A stretch of 37,566 nt of DNA from an uncultured Collinsella sp. (GTDB taxonomy: Bacteria > Actinomycetota > Coriobacteriia > Coriobacteriales > Coriobacteriaceae): assembly GCA_958370325.1 (NCBI GenBank), contig CATXJW010000018.1, positions 1 through 37,566 of the forward strand, given 5' to 3'. This document shows positions 1-7,588 of the stretch, piece after piece; positions within the stretch are counted from its first letter, which is position 1; every line of letters begins with the position of its first letter. The translations under genes and the position numbers were made by a program. Under the pieces are notes generated by a model, which was not told the origin of the DNA, made no database searches, and saw only the letters and a list, made by a program, of their open reading frames with translations.

Positions 1-74
1 CCACTCCCCTGTATACTGATGTAGCACGTGTTTCATCCGGGCTTGTTGGGCCGGATTGTTCATGGGAGGTTTTT

Positions 75-566
75 GTGGCTGCTTCGAATCCGCCTAAGGG
101 GAGCGTTTCTTCTTCGTCCATCAAGCCGGTTACGCGCAAGGCCGTGCGCTGCCAGCGCGAGGTCGCTTGGCTCGTCACGCAGGCGGCGGGCAGACTTGTG
201 GCGACCACTCAGGACGTCAATGCGCCTACGCCGAGCTTTGTGTTAGCGGCGGCGCTGGATTTTGTGCGCCAATTGGAGCTTGCCGCACAGGATGCCAGCA
301 GCCACCTCGACTACCAGAATGTTATGGCGCCCGACCTGCAAACGTTTTGCCGCATGGCCAAGTTGCCCGCCGCGCCCAATGCGCTTTCGGACGCAGGCTA
401 CATGTTTACGCTCTCGGGCGCGAAGCTCATCCGCGACATCTATGCATACTGCAGCGAGCTCGCCGAGCACCACGTCTTTGACGCGGCAGAAGTCAAACCG
501 GGATATGCCATCAAGCTGGTTCTTAGGCTGTTCTTGATGGACGGGTTCGGGGCCATGCCGGCGTAA
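75..566 (+). CDS. Hypothetical protein, 163 aa
   Basis: I do not recognise this protein. The GTG start at 75 is chosen because GGGAGG (64-69) stands 5 nt before it. The product has a Ser/Thr/Lys-rich, probably disordered N-terminus (about residues 1-20). An Ala/Leu-rich, probably helical body follows, with no signal peptide and no clear membrane segment. No catalytic motif is visible. It converges with the AlbA_2-type gene to its right, with 100 bp between them, so its position says nothing about function. Codon use looks like that of the neighbours, which supports a real gene. Confidence 0.65.
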   Translation: MAASNPPKGSVSSSSIKPVTRKAVRCQREVAWLVTQAAGRLVATTQDVNAPTPSFVLAAALDFVRQLELAAQDASSHLDYQNVMAPDLQTFCRMAKLPAAPNALSDAGYMFTLSGAKLIRDIYAYCSELAEHHVFDAAEVKPGYAIKLVLRLFLMDGFGAMPA

Positions 567-666
567 GCCGAGTCTTTAGCATCACCGTCGACTGAGCAAC
601 AACTGCTTTACCTTAGTGGGCGCCAATTGAGGGTCGATTATTGGGTCGCCTCGTCCACTAACGCAT

Positions 667-2133
667 TTATTCCACGCGCTCTGACAGTCGATACTTGCGG
701 TTGCGGCTCGTCGCTGGCGCCGTGGGCTCAAGCTCGCCTTGAGCAATGAGCGCGTTGACGCGCGACCTAACCTGGGAAATTGTAAGCCCCGTGCGTTCTG
801 CCAGCTCACGCGTCCCCAGTTCGCCGTAGTGTTTGAGTGCCGTCACAATTAAGCCCCCGCCATGATCGACCGGCTCGATCTTTGAACGGTAAAGTACGAC
901 TTTGAACCGATCGAACCCCGGGCAGAACAGGGGCTCGGCCAGACCATGCGCGCGCATGGCATCGATCATCATCGGGATGCCCGAGCCATTGCCCTCAGCC
1001 GGCGAACCTGCGCCATCCGGCAGCGGGACAATCGACATGAGTTTCACGAGCGTCGCGTTACGGCATCGGGAGCTGCCGTCAAACAAGTTCTCGCGAGTCT
1101 TTCCCCCGTAAAGGCCGCCAGGATTCGTCACCTCGACACGATCGTCAAAGACGTCGACGGCAATCGATTGTCCACAGAACCGATCCCCGTATTCTCGATG
1201 GATTACGGCGTTGGCGATTGCCTCGCGCAGAACCTCCTCGGGAATCTCCAGCGAGTCGACACGCGAGACGCCTTGGACGGTCGAGGTTCGCCGCAAATTC
1301 TTGGCGACGGCCGCGACAGCATCCGAGATCATCTCGCCCAACGTTCCCTCACAGATTGTGCGGTCCATAAACCTTAGTGGCCCCGCAGCTCCCTTTTGAG
1401 TTCCCACGTGGACAGCCACATCAATGAAGAGCTTGGGATAGAACTGCTGAGGGTAAACGCCCGCAGCAAGGAGGCCGGCCTTGGTAACATTGCCCTGGAA
1501 GTCGAGGAAATTCAGACGCTCCATCTTTGTCTTCTTGTCCGCCGCACCGCGCATCGCTCGAGGCGTCAACGAATAGGCACGCTCTATCGTGCGGTCGACC
1601 AGCGACTCGTCGAGATCGCCCACACTCGTGCCGGGCACCGCATCGCGATCGCTAGGACTCGTCCGTTCATATGACGACAGTGCCAAAACCTCGGTCGACG
1701 AAAGCGGAACATCTTTGTCATCGATGCGTTTGTAGCTGCCGCCCTGGGCGCCGCGCTCTATCACATAGCAGGGCTTGCTCGACGGGTCGAGCTCCTCAAT
1801 CGTGATAACGAGAACCACGGTACCCCGAAGCTCCACGCGCTCAATGGTGTATTTGGGCGGATTGGCCAGCTTTCCACGACCGCCGGCATCGCCCATGCCC
1901 GCCACGAATTGGTTGAGCACTTTCTCGGTCTCAAAGTTTGCAACTGGGACAAAACCCGCACGCTCGCTCACTCCGAGTACGATGATGCCGCCGGCGGTGT
2001 TTGCGAAAGCGCTGACCGTTTCCCATACGTCGCGGGAAAGCGTCGTGGCGCTCTCCTTGACCTCAACGTTAAGATCGTCCGAGCCCATGCGCCTTAAAGA
2101 CTCGAGCAGACCGGTCAGTTCGTTTTCGTTCAT
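667..2133 (-). CDS. AlbA_2 / HATPase_c_4-type putative transcriptional regulator
   Basis: This 488-aa protein looks like the COG2865 group of putative regulators. The N-terminal part (about residues 10-125) fits the Schlafen AlbA_2 domain, with the typical run around ESATTLSRDVWETVSAFANT and GGIIVLGV. The middle carries the EALREAIANAVIHREY-like helix (here EEVLREAIANAVIHREYGD) of the GHKL-like C-terminal ATPase domain, followed by a VTNPGG motif. The last 60 residues look like a winged helix (LGTRELAERTGLTISQVRSRVNALI). The ATG at 2133 is preferred over the in-frame GTG at 2139 because AAAGGA lies 7 nt before the ATG. The promoter region holds a striking array of TTATCTCTC repeats, so autoregulation is a plausible inference. 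Its targets cannot be told from the sequence. Confidence 0.85.
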   Translation of the reverse strand: MNENELTGLLESLRRMGSDDLNVEVKESATTLSRDVWETVSAFANTAGGIIVLGVSERAGFVPVANFETEKVLNQFVAGMGDAGGRGKLANPPKYTIERVELRGTVVLVITIEELDPSSKPCYVIERGAQGGSYKRIDDKDVPLSSTEVLALSSYERTSPSDRDAVPGTSVGDLDESLVDRTIERAYSLTPRAMRGAADKKTKMERLNFLDFQGNVTKAGLLAAGVYPQQFYPKLFIDVAVHVGTQKGAAGPLRFMDRTICEGTLGEMISDAVAAVAKNLRRTSTVQGVSRVDSLEIPEEVLREAIANAVIHREYGDRFCGQSIAVDVFDDRVEVTNPGGLYGGKTRENLFDGSSRCRNATLVKLMSIVPLPDGAGSPAEGNGSGIPMMIDAMRAHGLAEPLFCPGFDRFKVVLYRSKIEPVDHGGGLIVTALKHYGELGTRELAERTGLTISQVRSRVNALIAQGELEPTAPATSRNRKYRLSERVE

Positions 2134-2194
2134 CTGCACGTCCTTTCGCTCGGTTCTGCGAAGAATGCCGCGAATAGATTCCCTTCGTCTCTCA

Positions 2195-2427
2195 GTTATC
2201 TCTCGTAATTATCTCTCATCTTTCTGTTATCTCTCATATTAGAGAGGAGTGAGAGATAAAAGATAAGATGTCTGCCATCTGTTTAATATAAACATGTTTT
2301 TGCTGGTAGAACAATCGGTATTGAGATAATACCATGATTGCTTGTCTCTTTGCTGCTCGGTTATCTCTCATATTTATCTCTCGTCTTTCTGTTATCTCTC
2401 GTATTAGTGATGAATGAGAGATGAGAG
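2195..2427. repeat. Two 48-bp direct repeats carrying TTATCTCTC motifs
   Basis: The stretches 2195-2242 and 2360-2407 are near-identical 48-bp direct repeats, 165 bp apart. Each holds three TTATCTCTC motifs (2196, 2209, 2227 and 2361, 2374, 2392) and is followed by an inverted GAGAGAT copy (2251-2257 and 2416-2422). Spacing inside each copy is 13 then 18 bp. The array sits upstream of the AlbA_2-type regulator and far from any + strand gene, so it probably serves as an operator array. It is too short and irregular for CRISPR. Confidence 0.75.
2317..2333. promoter_or_regulatory. Palindrome between the two repeat blocks
   Basis: GGTATT (2317-2322) and AATACC (2328-2333) form perfect 6-bp arms around a 5-bp centre. 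It lies in the spacer between the two TTATCTCTC repeat blocks and could be an operator. There is no direct evidence of function. Confidence 0.35.
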
Positions 2428-2481
2428 AAACGTGAGTGATGCATGGGCCTGGACTATTGGACGGTCGGAAAATCCCTCAAA

Positions 2482-2518
2482 TAAAAAACGGGGCCGGCCT
2501 TACGCCGAGCCCCGTTTT
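2482..2518 (-). terminator. Rho-independent terminator after PTS IID (module 1)
   Basis: Read on the minus strand, AAAACGGGGCTCGGC pairs with GCCGGCCCCGTTTTTT across a short loop and ends in a T-run (2482-2488). It lies about 45 bp beyond the IID stop codon and closes the SIS1-IIC-IID transcript. Confidence 0.85.
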
Positions 2519-2563
2519 CAAACGGTCAGTTAGTTATCCAACGCGCGAGCATAGCAGTCATTA

Positions 2564-3412
2564 TTACGCCGCCGCGAACACTCCCAAGCCCGTTCCGATG
2601 ATGCAAATCGCAAAGATGCCCAAGATGATCCAAATGGTCTTGACGCCCTTTTTGTACAGGGCGACGCAGGCAAAGGTTGCCAGCAAGGGCAGCAGACCGG
2701 GGAAGATCGAATCGAACAGATCCTGCAGGACAATCTCCGAACCACCCACGTCAAAGGTCAAAGCAGTGGACAGTGAGACCTGTGCCGCAATCATGGCGCC
2801 GATAACGGTCATTCCGAGGACACCGGCAGCATGCGTCATGCGAGACATAAGGTTGTTCTCTTCGGACTGCTGCAAAAACTTGGTTCCCAGGTCGTAACCC
2901 AGATGGGCTGCGACGATACGCGTTGCAAAGTTAATCACGGAGTAGATGAGCGCGTACACGATGGGGCCGAGCGGGTTACCCGTCGAAGCGATGCCGATAC
3001 CAATGCCGGCGGCGACCACGCGGAACGTACCCCAGTAGAACGAATCGCCGATGCCGGAAAGCGGTCCCATGAGGCCGACCTTCATGGCGTTAATCGAGGA
3101 CGTGTCAAAGTTCTCATCGGCAGCCGCCTGTTCTTCCATCGAAACCGTTAAGCCGGCTACAAACGGAAGCACATGAGGCGTGATGTTAAAGAACTCGGTA
3201 TGGCGATCGAGCGCCGCATAGTAATCGTCGTCGTTGGGATAAATCTTTCGCAGGGGCTTCTGAATGGTGTACATGAAGCCCATTGCCATCATCTTGTCGT
3301 ACGACTGCGAGCACTGGCTCGTAAACTGGCGAAGGAACATGCTCCGATACATATCGGGAGTCATAATCGCATCCTTCTTGGCCTCTTTGAGGTCGGTGTT
3401 CTGGGTAGCCAT
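2564..3412 (-). CDS. PTS system, mannose/fructose/sorbose family, IID component
   Basis: This is a 282-aa membrane subunit of a mannose-family PTS, working with IIC to move and phosphorylate a sugar or sugar-amine. Family hallmarks are visible: the N-terminal QSYDKMMAMGFMYTIQKPL stretch, TPHVLPFVAGLTVSMEEQ, and the very typical MGPLSGIGDSFYWGTFRVVAAGIG motif. Hydrophobic segments follow in the C-terminal half, ending at a FAICIIGTGLGVFAAA tail. The ATG overlaps the IIC stop by one base (TAATG), which implies translational coupling. It is last in the SIS1-IIC-IID unit and is followed by a strong terminator. The sugar is unknown; the neighbouring SIS protein suggests an Amadori-type substrate. 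Confidence 0.95.
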   Translation of the reverse strand: MATQNTDLKEAKKDAIMTPDMYRSMFLRQFTSQCSQSYDKMMAMGFMYTIQKPLRKIYPNDDDYYAALDRHTEFFNITPHVLPFVAGLTVSMEEQAAADENFDTSSINAMKVGLMGPLSGIGDSFYWGTFRVVAAGIGIGIASTGNPLGPIVYALIYSVINFATRIVAAHLGYDLGTKFLQQSEENNLMSRMTHAAGVLGMTVIGAMIAAQVSLSTALTFDVGGSEIVLQDLFDSIFPGLLPLLATFACVALYKKGVKTIWIILGIFAICIIGTGLGVFAAA

Positions 3413-4185
3413 TAGAAGTCCTCCTCTTCATCTGCAGCAACCGCCTGCGGACCGGACGAGCCCTCGCGGAAGGCCAGGAGCAGCGCGACGCAAATGGCAG
3501 CTGCGGCGACGCCGATAACGTCCATCTTGAGGTAGATGACCATAATGAATCCCAGGAACAGCCAGGGAAGAAGCTTGTTATCGCCCATGGTCCTGATAAG
3601 AAGTGCGAAGCCGATGCAGACCATGACGCCGGATGCAACGTTGAGGCCGTCCATCACAAACTGCGGAATCGCATTGAGCGCATTGTTGATGAGGTCGGCA
3701 CCAAAGAACAGCGAGCCAAACACCAGCAGTGCAGACGGAATGCCGATCGACAGCGGCACGACGGTCAGATGGTACAGATTCGCCTTGGCAAGATCGCGAT
3801 TTGCCAAGGCGGTCTCAATCTTCTTGCAGGCAAAGGCGCCCGGAACGGCGTAGCAGAAGTTGCGCCACACCTGAAGGAAGACGGAGACGGGAAGGGCGAG
3901 CGCGACGGCAGTTGCCGTGCCCGTACCCGTAATGACGGCAAACGCGCAGCCAAGCACGCCGGAGGCATAGACCTCGGGAGGAACCGCCGCGCCGACCATG
4001 ATGGCGCCCATGAACATAGACTCCAAAGCAGCGCCGACGATAACTCCCTGCTGGACATCGCCAAGGATCAAGCCGACAAACAGGCTCGTAAACAGCGGAC
4101 GACCAAGCATCGTAATGCCAAATAATTGCTCGTCCATGGACGCAATAAATGCGACCAGTGCAACTAGAAGATACTGGACAACCAT
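3412..4185 (-). CDS. PTS system, mannose/fructose/sorbose family, IIC component
   Basis: This is a 257-aa integral membrane channel subunit. It starts with a hydrophobic helix (VVQYLLVALVAFIASMDEQLFG) and continues with the family-typical RPLFTSLFVGLILGDVQQGVIVGAALESMFMGAIMVGAAVPP region, then further membrane segments and an acidic tail (ADEEEDF). The ATG at 4185 is preferred over an in-frame TTG at 4194. A GGGG run abuts the TTG but stands 9 nt before the ATG. It lies between the SIS1 gene and IID. A strong hairpin separates it from SIS1, and its stop overlaps the IID start. Confidence 0.93.
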   Translation of the reverse strand: MVVQYLLVALVAFIASMDEQLFGITMLGRPLFTSLFVGLILGDVQQGVIVGAALESMFMGAIMVGAAVPPEVYASGVLGCAFAVITGTGTATAVALALPVSVFLQVWRNFCYAVPGAFACKKIETALANRDLAKANLYHLTVVPLSIGIPSALLVFGSLFFGADLINNALNAIPQFVMDGLNVASGVMVCIGFALLIRTMGDNKLLPWLFLGFIMVIYLKMDVIGVAAAAICVALLLAFREGSSGPQAVAADEEEDF

Positions 4186-4206
4186 TTCGATCAACCCCAG
4201 AAATAG

Positions 4207-4245
4207 GTCTGCAGGCGAGGCATTCTGCGCAGCTCGCCTGCAGAC
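4207..4245 (-). promoter_or_regulatory. Intercistronic hairpin between SIS1 and IIC
   Basis: GTCTGCAGGCGAG (4207-4219) and CTCGCCTGCAGAC (4233-4245) are perfect 13-bp arms with a 13-nt loop. There is no proper T-run, so this looks like an RNA processing or stability element rather than a full terminator. It could let SIS1 and the PTS genes be made in different amounts. Confidence 0.6.
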
Positions 4246-4266
4246 AACCGCAGCAATTTGAGAGGA

Positions 4267-5301
4267 TTAGTAGTTCATCTGGTGATAGTAACGACGCGTG
4301 GTGAGCGGGTGGTTACGGACGTGCTCGAGATGGCAGCTCAGACGCTCGGTGATGGTGTAGGTGACCATCGGGGAGACGATCTTGCGGAACTCGGGGTCGC
4401 TGAACGGCAGCTCGACCTCGGCGGTGTCGAACTTGTTCACGCGGACGTTGACGCCCTTCTCGTCGGCGAGCATGTGAGTGAAGTTGTCCACGCGGTCCAT
4501 GAGCTTACGGGTGTCGTCCTCGCCGTAGAGCATGATGAGGCTCGTGCCCTCCTCGCACAGCTCGATGGTGCCGTGGAAGAACTCGGCGGCGTGGATGGAC
4601 TTGGTCTTGATCCACTGCATCTCCTCGAGGATGCACATGGCGTAGTCGTAGGCCTCACCCCAGAGCATGCCGGAGCCAATCACCATGTGGTAGTCGGTGT
4701 CCTTGAAGTCCTCGGCCATGGCGGCGCAGCGCTCGTCCTGAGCGTCCTTGGCCTTGATGAGGTACGGAGCGATGTTGCCGAACTCCTCCATGAAGGTGTC
4801 GTACTTGGGGAAGGCGCCGGCGTTCTTGAGGAAGCGGGCGACCAGCGTGATCTGGTAGGTGTAGATGGCCTCGCACAGAACGTCGTCCTCGGCGAAGCTG
4901 AAGAACTTGTAATCGGCGTACTCGGTGGCCGGAGTGTTGTCGTTGGAGACATACATCAGCGTGCGGGCGCCCTGCTCCTGGCAGAACTTGGCAGCCTCAA
5001 TGATCTCGGGGGTGGTGCCGGTACGGGTAGAGAAGACGCAGACCGAATCCTTGTTGAAGGTCTTGGGCGGGCACGCGAGGAACTCAGCGGCGATCTCGCA
5101 GTGGACGTCGACGTCGGCCGTGGTGGTCTCGACCCAATACTTCATCGGGAGCGTGTGGGCCCAGGTGCCGCCGCAGCCGATGAAGAAGATGTTGGAATAA
5201 CCCTGCTCGCAGACCTCGTCCACGGCAGCCTCAATCTGAGGACGGAGAGCGAGGGCATCGCTCACAACCTTCTCGTAACGAGGCTCATCGAAATTGAACA
5301 T
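4267..5301 (-). CDS. SIS-domain sugar-amine phosphate deglycase, FrlB/GfrF type (SIS1)
   Basis: This 344-aa cytoplasmic enzyme belongs to the SIS-domain deglycases that cleave phosphorylated Amadori compounds (FrlB, GfrE/F, FraB) into glucose-6-phosphate and an amine. The first SIS motif is IFFIGCGGTW (about 38-47), followed by the STRTGTTPEII phosphosugar loop (about 91-101). The pair Glu227 (EEMQW) and His243 (AAEFFHG) is 16 residues apart, matching the spacing reported for the FraB catalytic residues. The C-terminus TTRRYYHQMNY matches the RRY...Y tail of FrlB. The start has AGGAG 6 nt upstream. It heads a unit with PTS IIC and IID, so the substrate probably enters already phosphorylated. 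The alternatives, a GlmS- or AgaS-type isomerase or deaminase, fit the tail less well. Confidence 0.85.
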   Translation of the reverse strand: MFNFDEPRYEKVVSDALALRPQIEAAVDEVCEQGYSNIFFIGCGGTWAHTLPMKYWVETTTADVDVHCEIAAEFLACPPKTFNKDSVCVFSTRTGTTPEIIEAAKFCQEQGARTLMYVSNDNTPATEYADYKFFSFAEDDVLCEAIYTYQITLVARFLKNAGAFPKYDTFMEEFGNIAPYLIKAKDAQDERCAAMAEDFKDTDYHMVIGSGMLWGEAYDYAMCILEEMQWIKTKSIHAAEFFHGTIELCEEGTSLIMLYGEDDTRKLMDRVDNFTHMLADEKGVNVRVNKFDTAEVELPFSDPEFRKIVSPMVTYTITERLSCHLEHVRNHPLTTRRYYHQMNY

Positions 5302-5348
5302 CCCTTACTCCTAACTCACTTGGATGAACCCTTCATTCATCCCATGAC

Positions 5349-5379
5349 GTTATAATACTTTATATAACTAACTATGCAA
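5349..5379 (-). promoter_or_regulatory. Promoter and candidate operator of the SIS1-IIC-IID unit
   Basis: On the minus strand TTGCAT (5374-5379) is followed after 16 bp by TATTAT (5352-5357). The inverted repeat GTTATA (5349-5354) and TATAAC (5363-5368), with an 8-bp spacer, covers the spacer and -10. A bound GntR-type repressor would therefore block polymerase. The ACGT at 5347-5350 is half of the motif seen before module 3 genes. Confidence 0.5.
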
Positions 5380-5411
5380 GAACTATTTCAGAATTTTTCG
5401 ATTTTTCTTTA

Positions 5412-5446
5412 ATAAAAAGCCCGCCGATCAAATGATCGACGGGCTT
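5412..5446 (-). terminator. Terminator after PTS IIB (module 1)
   Basis: Minus-strand AAGCCCGTCGATCA pairs with TGATCGGCGGGCTT and runs into TTTTTATT. It separates the IIA-IIB transcript from SIS1-IIC-IID. Confidence 0.85.
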
Positions 5447-5495
5447 AGACATAGAGTATCGGTTCAATAAATACCGAACACCAGCATGTTTTCGG

Positions 5496-5969
5496 CTAAA
5501 AAACGTCCTTGGCAAACACCTTAGCGTCATTGGGGACCTGACGGATTTCGATGGCCACGCCATCGCCCAGGAGCTCTTGGATATGCTCGGCATCTTTCTC
5601 GGTCGCGAAGATTGCAGGGGTCGGATGAAGCGTGGTCTCAGGGGTCTTTCGGGTTCCACCCAGATTGATCTCTTTGATGTCTTTGCAACCCTTAGCGAGA
5701 CGATAGACATCTTCAATCGTCTCAGCGATGATAAACAGCGAATACTTGTCGGTAACGCCGCTGTTGAGCGCCTCGATAGCAGCGTCAACATCCTTGATGA
5801 CGAGTTTAACGCCGCTGGGGCGGGCGAGCCTCAAGGCCGCCTTCCTCATGTCGTCTTTTGCCACAGCATCGCTGGCAAGCAGAATGCAATCTACATCCAA
5901 AGCGTGAGTCCAGGACATGGCAACTTGGCCGTGGATCAGTCGGTAATCAACTCTCGTAAGCTTAATCAT
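5496..5969 (-). CDS. PTS system, mannose family, IIB component
   Basis: This is a 157-aa cytoplasmic phosphocarrier of the mannose/sorbose type. It takes phosphate from IIA and passes it to the substrate at IIC/IID. The conserved N-terminus KLTRVDYRLIHGQVAMSW holds the phosphorylation site, His12 counted from the chosen start. INLGG (about residues 122-126) is also typical. I start at the ATG at 5969 because GGAG lies 9 nt upstream; the in-frame ATG at 5978 directly abuts that GGAG. It follows the IIA gene after about 70 bp and is closed by a terminator. Confidence 0.93.
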   Translation of the reverse strand: MIKLTRVDYRLIHGQVAMSWTHALDVDCILLASDAVAKDDMRKAALRLARPSGVKLVIKDVDAAIEALNSGVTDKYSLFIIAETIEDVYRLAKGCKDIKEINLGGTRKTPETTLHPTPAIFATEKDAEHIQELLGDGVAIEIRQVPNDAKVFAKDVF

Positions 5970-6039
5970 CGTTATCATCTCCGCACGTGATAAAGGGAAT
6001 GACAGGTGCGACCCTAGCTAGGGCTCGAACCAGAACTAA

Positions 6040-6459
6040 CTAGAAATCTTCTTCCTCGGCGCCGGCAAGCATGTCCGCCGCCTCGCAAAGCTGAATAAAC
6101 GAACGCGATCCCTCGACCGCGGCTTTGGCCTTGTCCGCATCCAGGGAGTCCAGCTGTGTAACCATTTCCACCAGCAGCGGCAAGTTCATTCCGGCGATCA
6201 ACGTAAACGATCCGGCAGTCTGCCTCTGAATGAATTCGTTGTTTACAGAGCCGCCAAAGATGTCAGTCACGACAAACCAAGAGTCGGCAGGGTCCCTCGT
6301 CTCCATCCATGCATCAATCAACGCCGCGACGTCCCTTGAATCGTCATCGACATAGGCGCACAGGCACTCGATTCGGTCGTCGGTGCCCATCAGAATCTCC
6401 AGAGAGCTTTTCATACCTTGGGCGAGATAGCCATGACTCGCTAGTAATATCTTATTCAT
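6040..6459 (-). CDS. PTS system, mannose family, IIA component
   Basis: This is a 139-aa EIIA-man domain protein that accepts phosphate from HPr. The motif KILLASHGYLAQGM places the phosphorylatable His at residue 9. The DIFGGSVNNEF segment and the NLPLLVEM stretch are family hallmarks. The length is normal for a free-standing EIIA domain. GGAG precedes the ATG by 4 nt. It is first of the IIA-IIB pair, 135 bp after the GntR1 gene. The gap contains a palindrome that probably binds a repressor. Confidence 0.93.
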   Translation of the reverse strand: MNKILLASHGYLAQGMKSSLEILMGTDDRIECLCAYVDDDSRDVAALIDAWMETRDPADSWFVVTDIFGGSVNNEFIQRQTAGSFTLIAGMNLPLLVEMVTQLDSLDADKAKAAVEGSRSFIQLCEAADMLAGAEEEDF

Positions 6460-6484
6460 AGTTCTCCAATAGTAATAAGACGTA

Positions 6485-6500
6485 CTATATTGTCATATAG
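6485..6500. promoter_or_regulatory. Candidate operator before PTS IIA
   Basis: CTATAT (6485-6490) and ATATAG (6495-6500) are perfect arms around TGTC, and TACT/AGTA outside them extend the symmetry. It lies about 25 bp upstream of the IIA start. By position it is a candidate site for the adjacent GntR1 repressor. Confidence 0.45.
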
Positions 6501-6594
6501 AAGTATATTAGCAATCTCCCCTGCGCGGAGCGTCAATTTTCCAAATCCGCGAACGGTAACAATTTGTCGGTAAATCGACCAATCTATCTCTAAT

Positions 6595-7308
6595 TTACAA
6601 ATAGAACTTCAGTCGCTCGGTGCAGTACACCTGACGGGAGATGAAGAGCGGCTCGCCACTTGGGGCATAACGTCTATCGACAAACAGAAGCAGCGAAGAG
6701 TCCAGCTCCACGTTAAGGTATGCCGCCTCGAGCTCGCTCGCATAGCAGACCTCGAGCGTACGCGTGTTGGGACCCATCTTGATCCCCTGGCGATCGAGTA
6801 CCGCCATCAGCGAATCATCGAGGGACTCATGCTCCAAAAAAGAAAGCGCAGCGGAATAGCTATTGGTTTCCAGCATCGTGGGCTTGCCGTCCACAAGGCG
6901 CAGACGACGACTACGCAATACCTTTTGGGTATCGTCTACGCCCAGGAACTTCGCGTCTCGCAGGCTTGGGAAGTCCCAGCCCATTTCGAGAACCCTGGTA
7001 GACGCCTGTTTGCCCGCAAGCTGGCACGAATGGGTAAAGCTCTCACGGTCGTCCGCGGCATACATCTGCGTGTCCGACGAAACGAACGTGCCCTTGCCGC
7101 GGGCCCTCTCAACAAGCCCAGCATCTTCCATTTCTTTAATTGCGGAGCGAACCGTTATTCGGCTCACGCCAAATTGCTCGATAAGCTCCGCCTCGGTCGG
7201 GAGCTTATCTCCCGGGCGGTACGTGCCGTTGGCGATCGAATCAGAAAGCGCACGAACAATCTGTTTGTACAGGGGGATAACACTATTTGCCTCAACCATA
7301 TCAACCAT
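6595..7308 (-). CDS. GntR family regulator, HutC/UTRA type (GntR1)
   Basis: This 237-aa repressor has an N-terminal winged helix (PLYKQIVRALSDSI, then LIEQFGVSRITVRSAIKEMEDAGLVERARGKGTFV). A UTRA ligand domain follows from about residue 85, ending in LFISRQVYCTERLKFYL. HutC-type regulators commonly sense phosphosugars, so the ligand is probably the phosphorylated substrate or product of module 1. The start is ambiguous because three in-frame ATGs (7317, 7308, 7299) lie in a 9-bp tandem repeat. AAAGG (7319-7323) stands 10 nt before the middle ATG and only 1 nt before the first, so 7308 is chosen. The PTS IIA gene follows on the same strand. Confidence 0.9.
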   Translation of the reverse strand: MVDMVEANSVIPLYKQIVRALSDSIANGTYRPGDKLPTEAELIEQFGVSRITVRSAIKEMEDAGLVERARGKGTFVSSDTQMYAADDRESFTHSCQLAGKQASTRVLEMGWDFPSLRDAKFLGVDDTQKVLRSRRLRLVDGKPTMLETNSYSAALSFLEHESLDDSLMAVLDRQGIKMGPNTRTLEVCYASELEAAYLNVELDSSLLLFVDRRYAPSGEPLFISRQVYCTERLKFYL

Positions 7309-7317
7309 ATCAACCAT
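7292..7317 (-). repeat. 9-bp tandem repeat holding three start codons
   Basis: ATGGTTGAT is repeated in frame at the start of the GntR1 gene (minus strand, ATGs at 7317, 7308 and 7299), with the third copy ending in ATGGTTGAG. Gain or loss of a unit would keep the frame but change the distance from the ribosome binding site to the start. Confidence 0.7.
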
Positions 7318-7588
7318 ACCTTTGCAAGGAATCAGCAGCTTATAGATAGATGACTTATATTGTATTAGAACTTTTTAGGAGTCCATATATTTCCTAAATG
7401 ATTCGGTAAACGGGGTGTTATTTCACTTTAGCGGGATGCAGCGGCTACCCGCGGCATTCGTTATCAACCTAGTTAGGCTAGTCCACCCACATCGTCTCCA
7501 GTTCGCCGCAGTGCCGCGGCCCCATATGGGTATACTCTCGGGGATTCGACTCGATTCGCCCCCGTTGGGGCGTCAAAGGAGACTGCAT

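Noticed and set aside
613..661. Terminator between the first two convergent genes
   Set aside because: TTAGTGG and CCACTAA can pair, but the stem is only 7 bp with a loop of about 35 nt and there is no T-run.
2195..2427. CRISPR array
   Set aside because: The repeated motif is 9-12 bp with 1-6 bp gaps inside a 48-bp block present twice; there are no uniform spacers and no cas genes.
4267..5301. SIS1 as glucosamine-6-phosphate synthase or AgaS
   Set aside because: It has no glutaminase domain, is shorter than AgaS, and the Glu-His spacing with the RRY...Y tail fits FrlB/FraB-type deglycases better.
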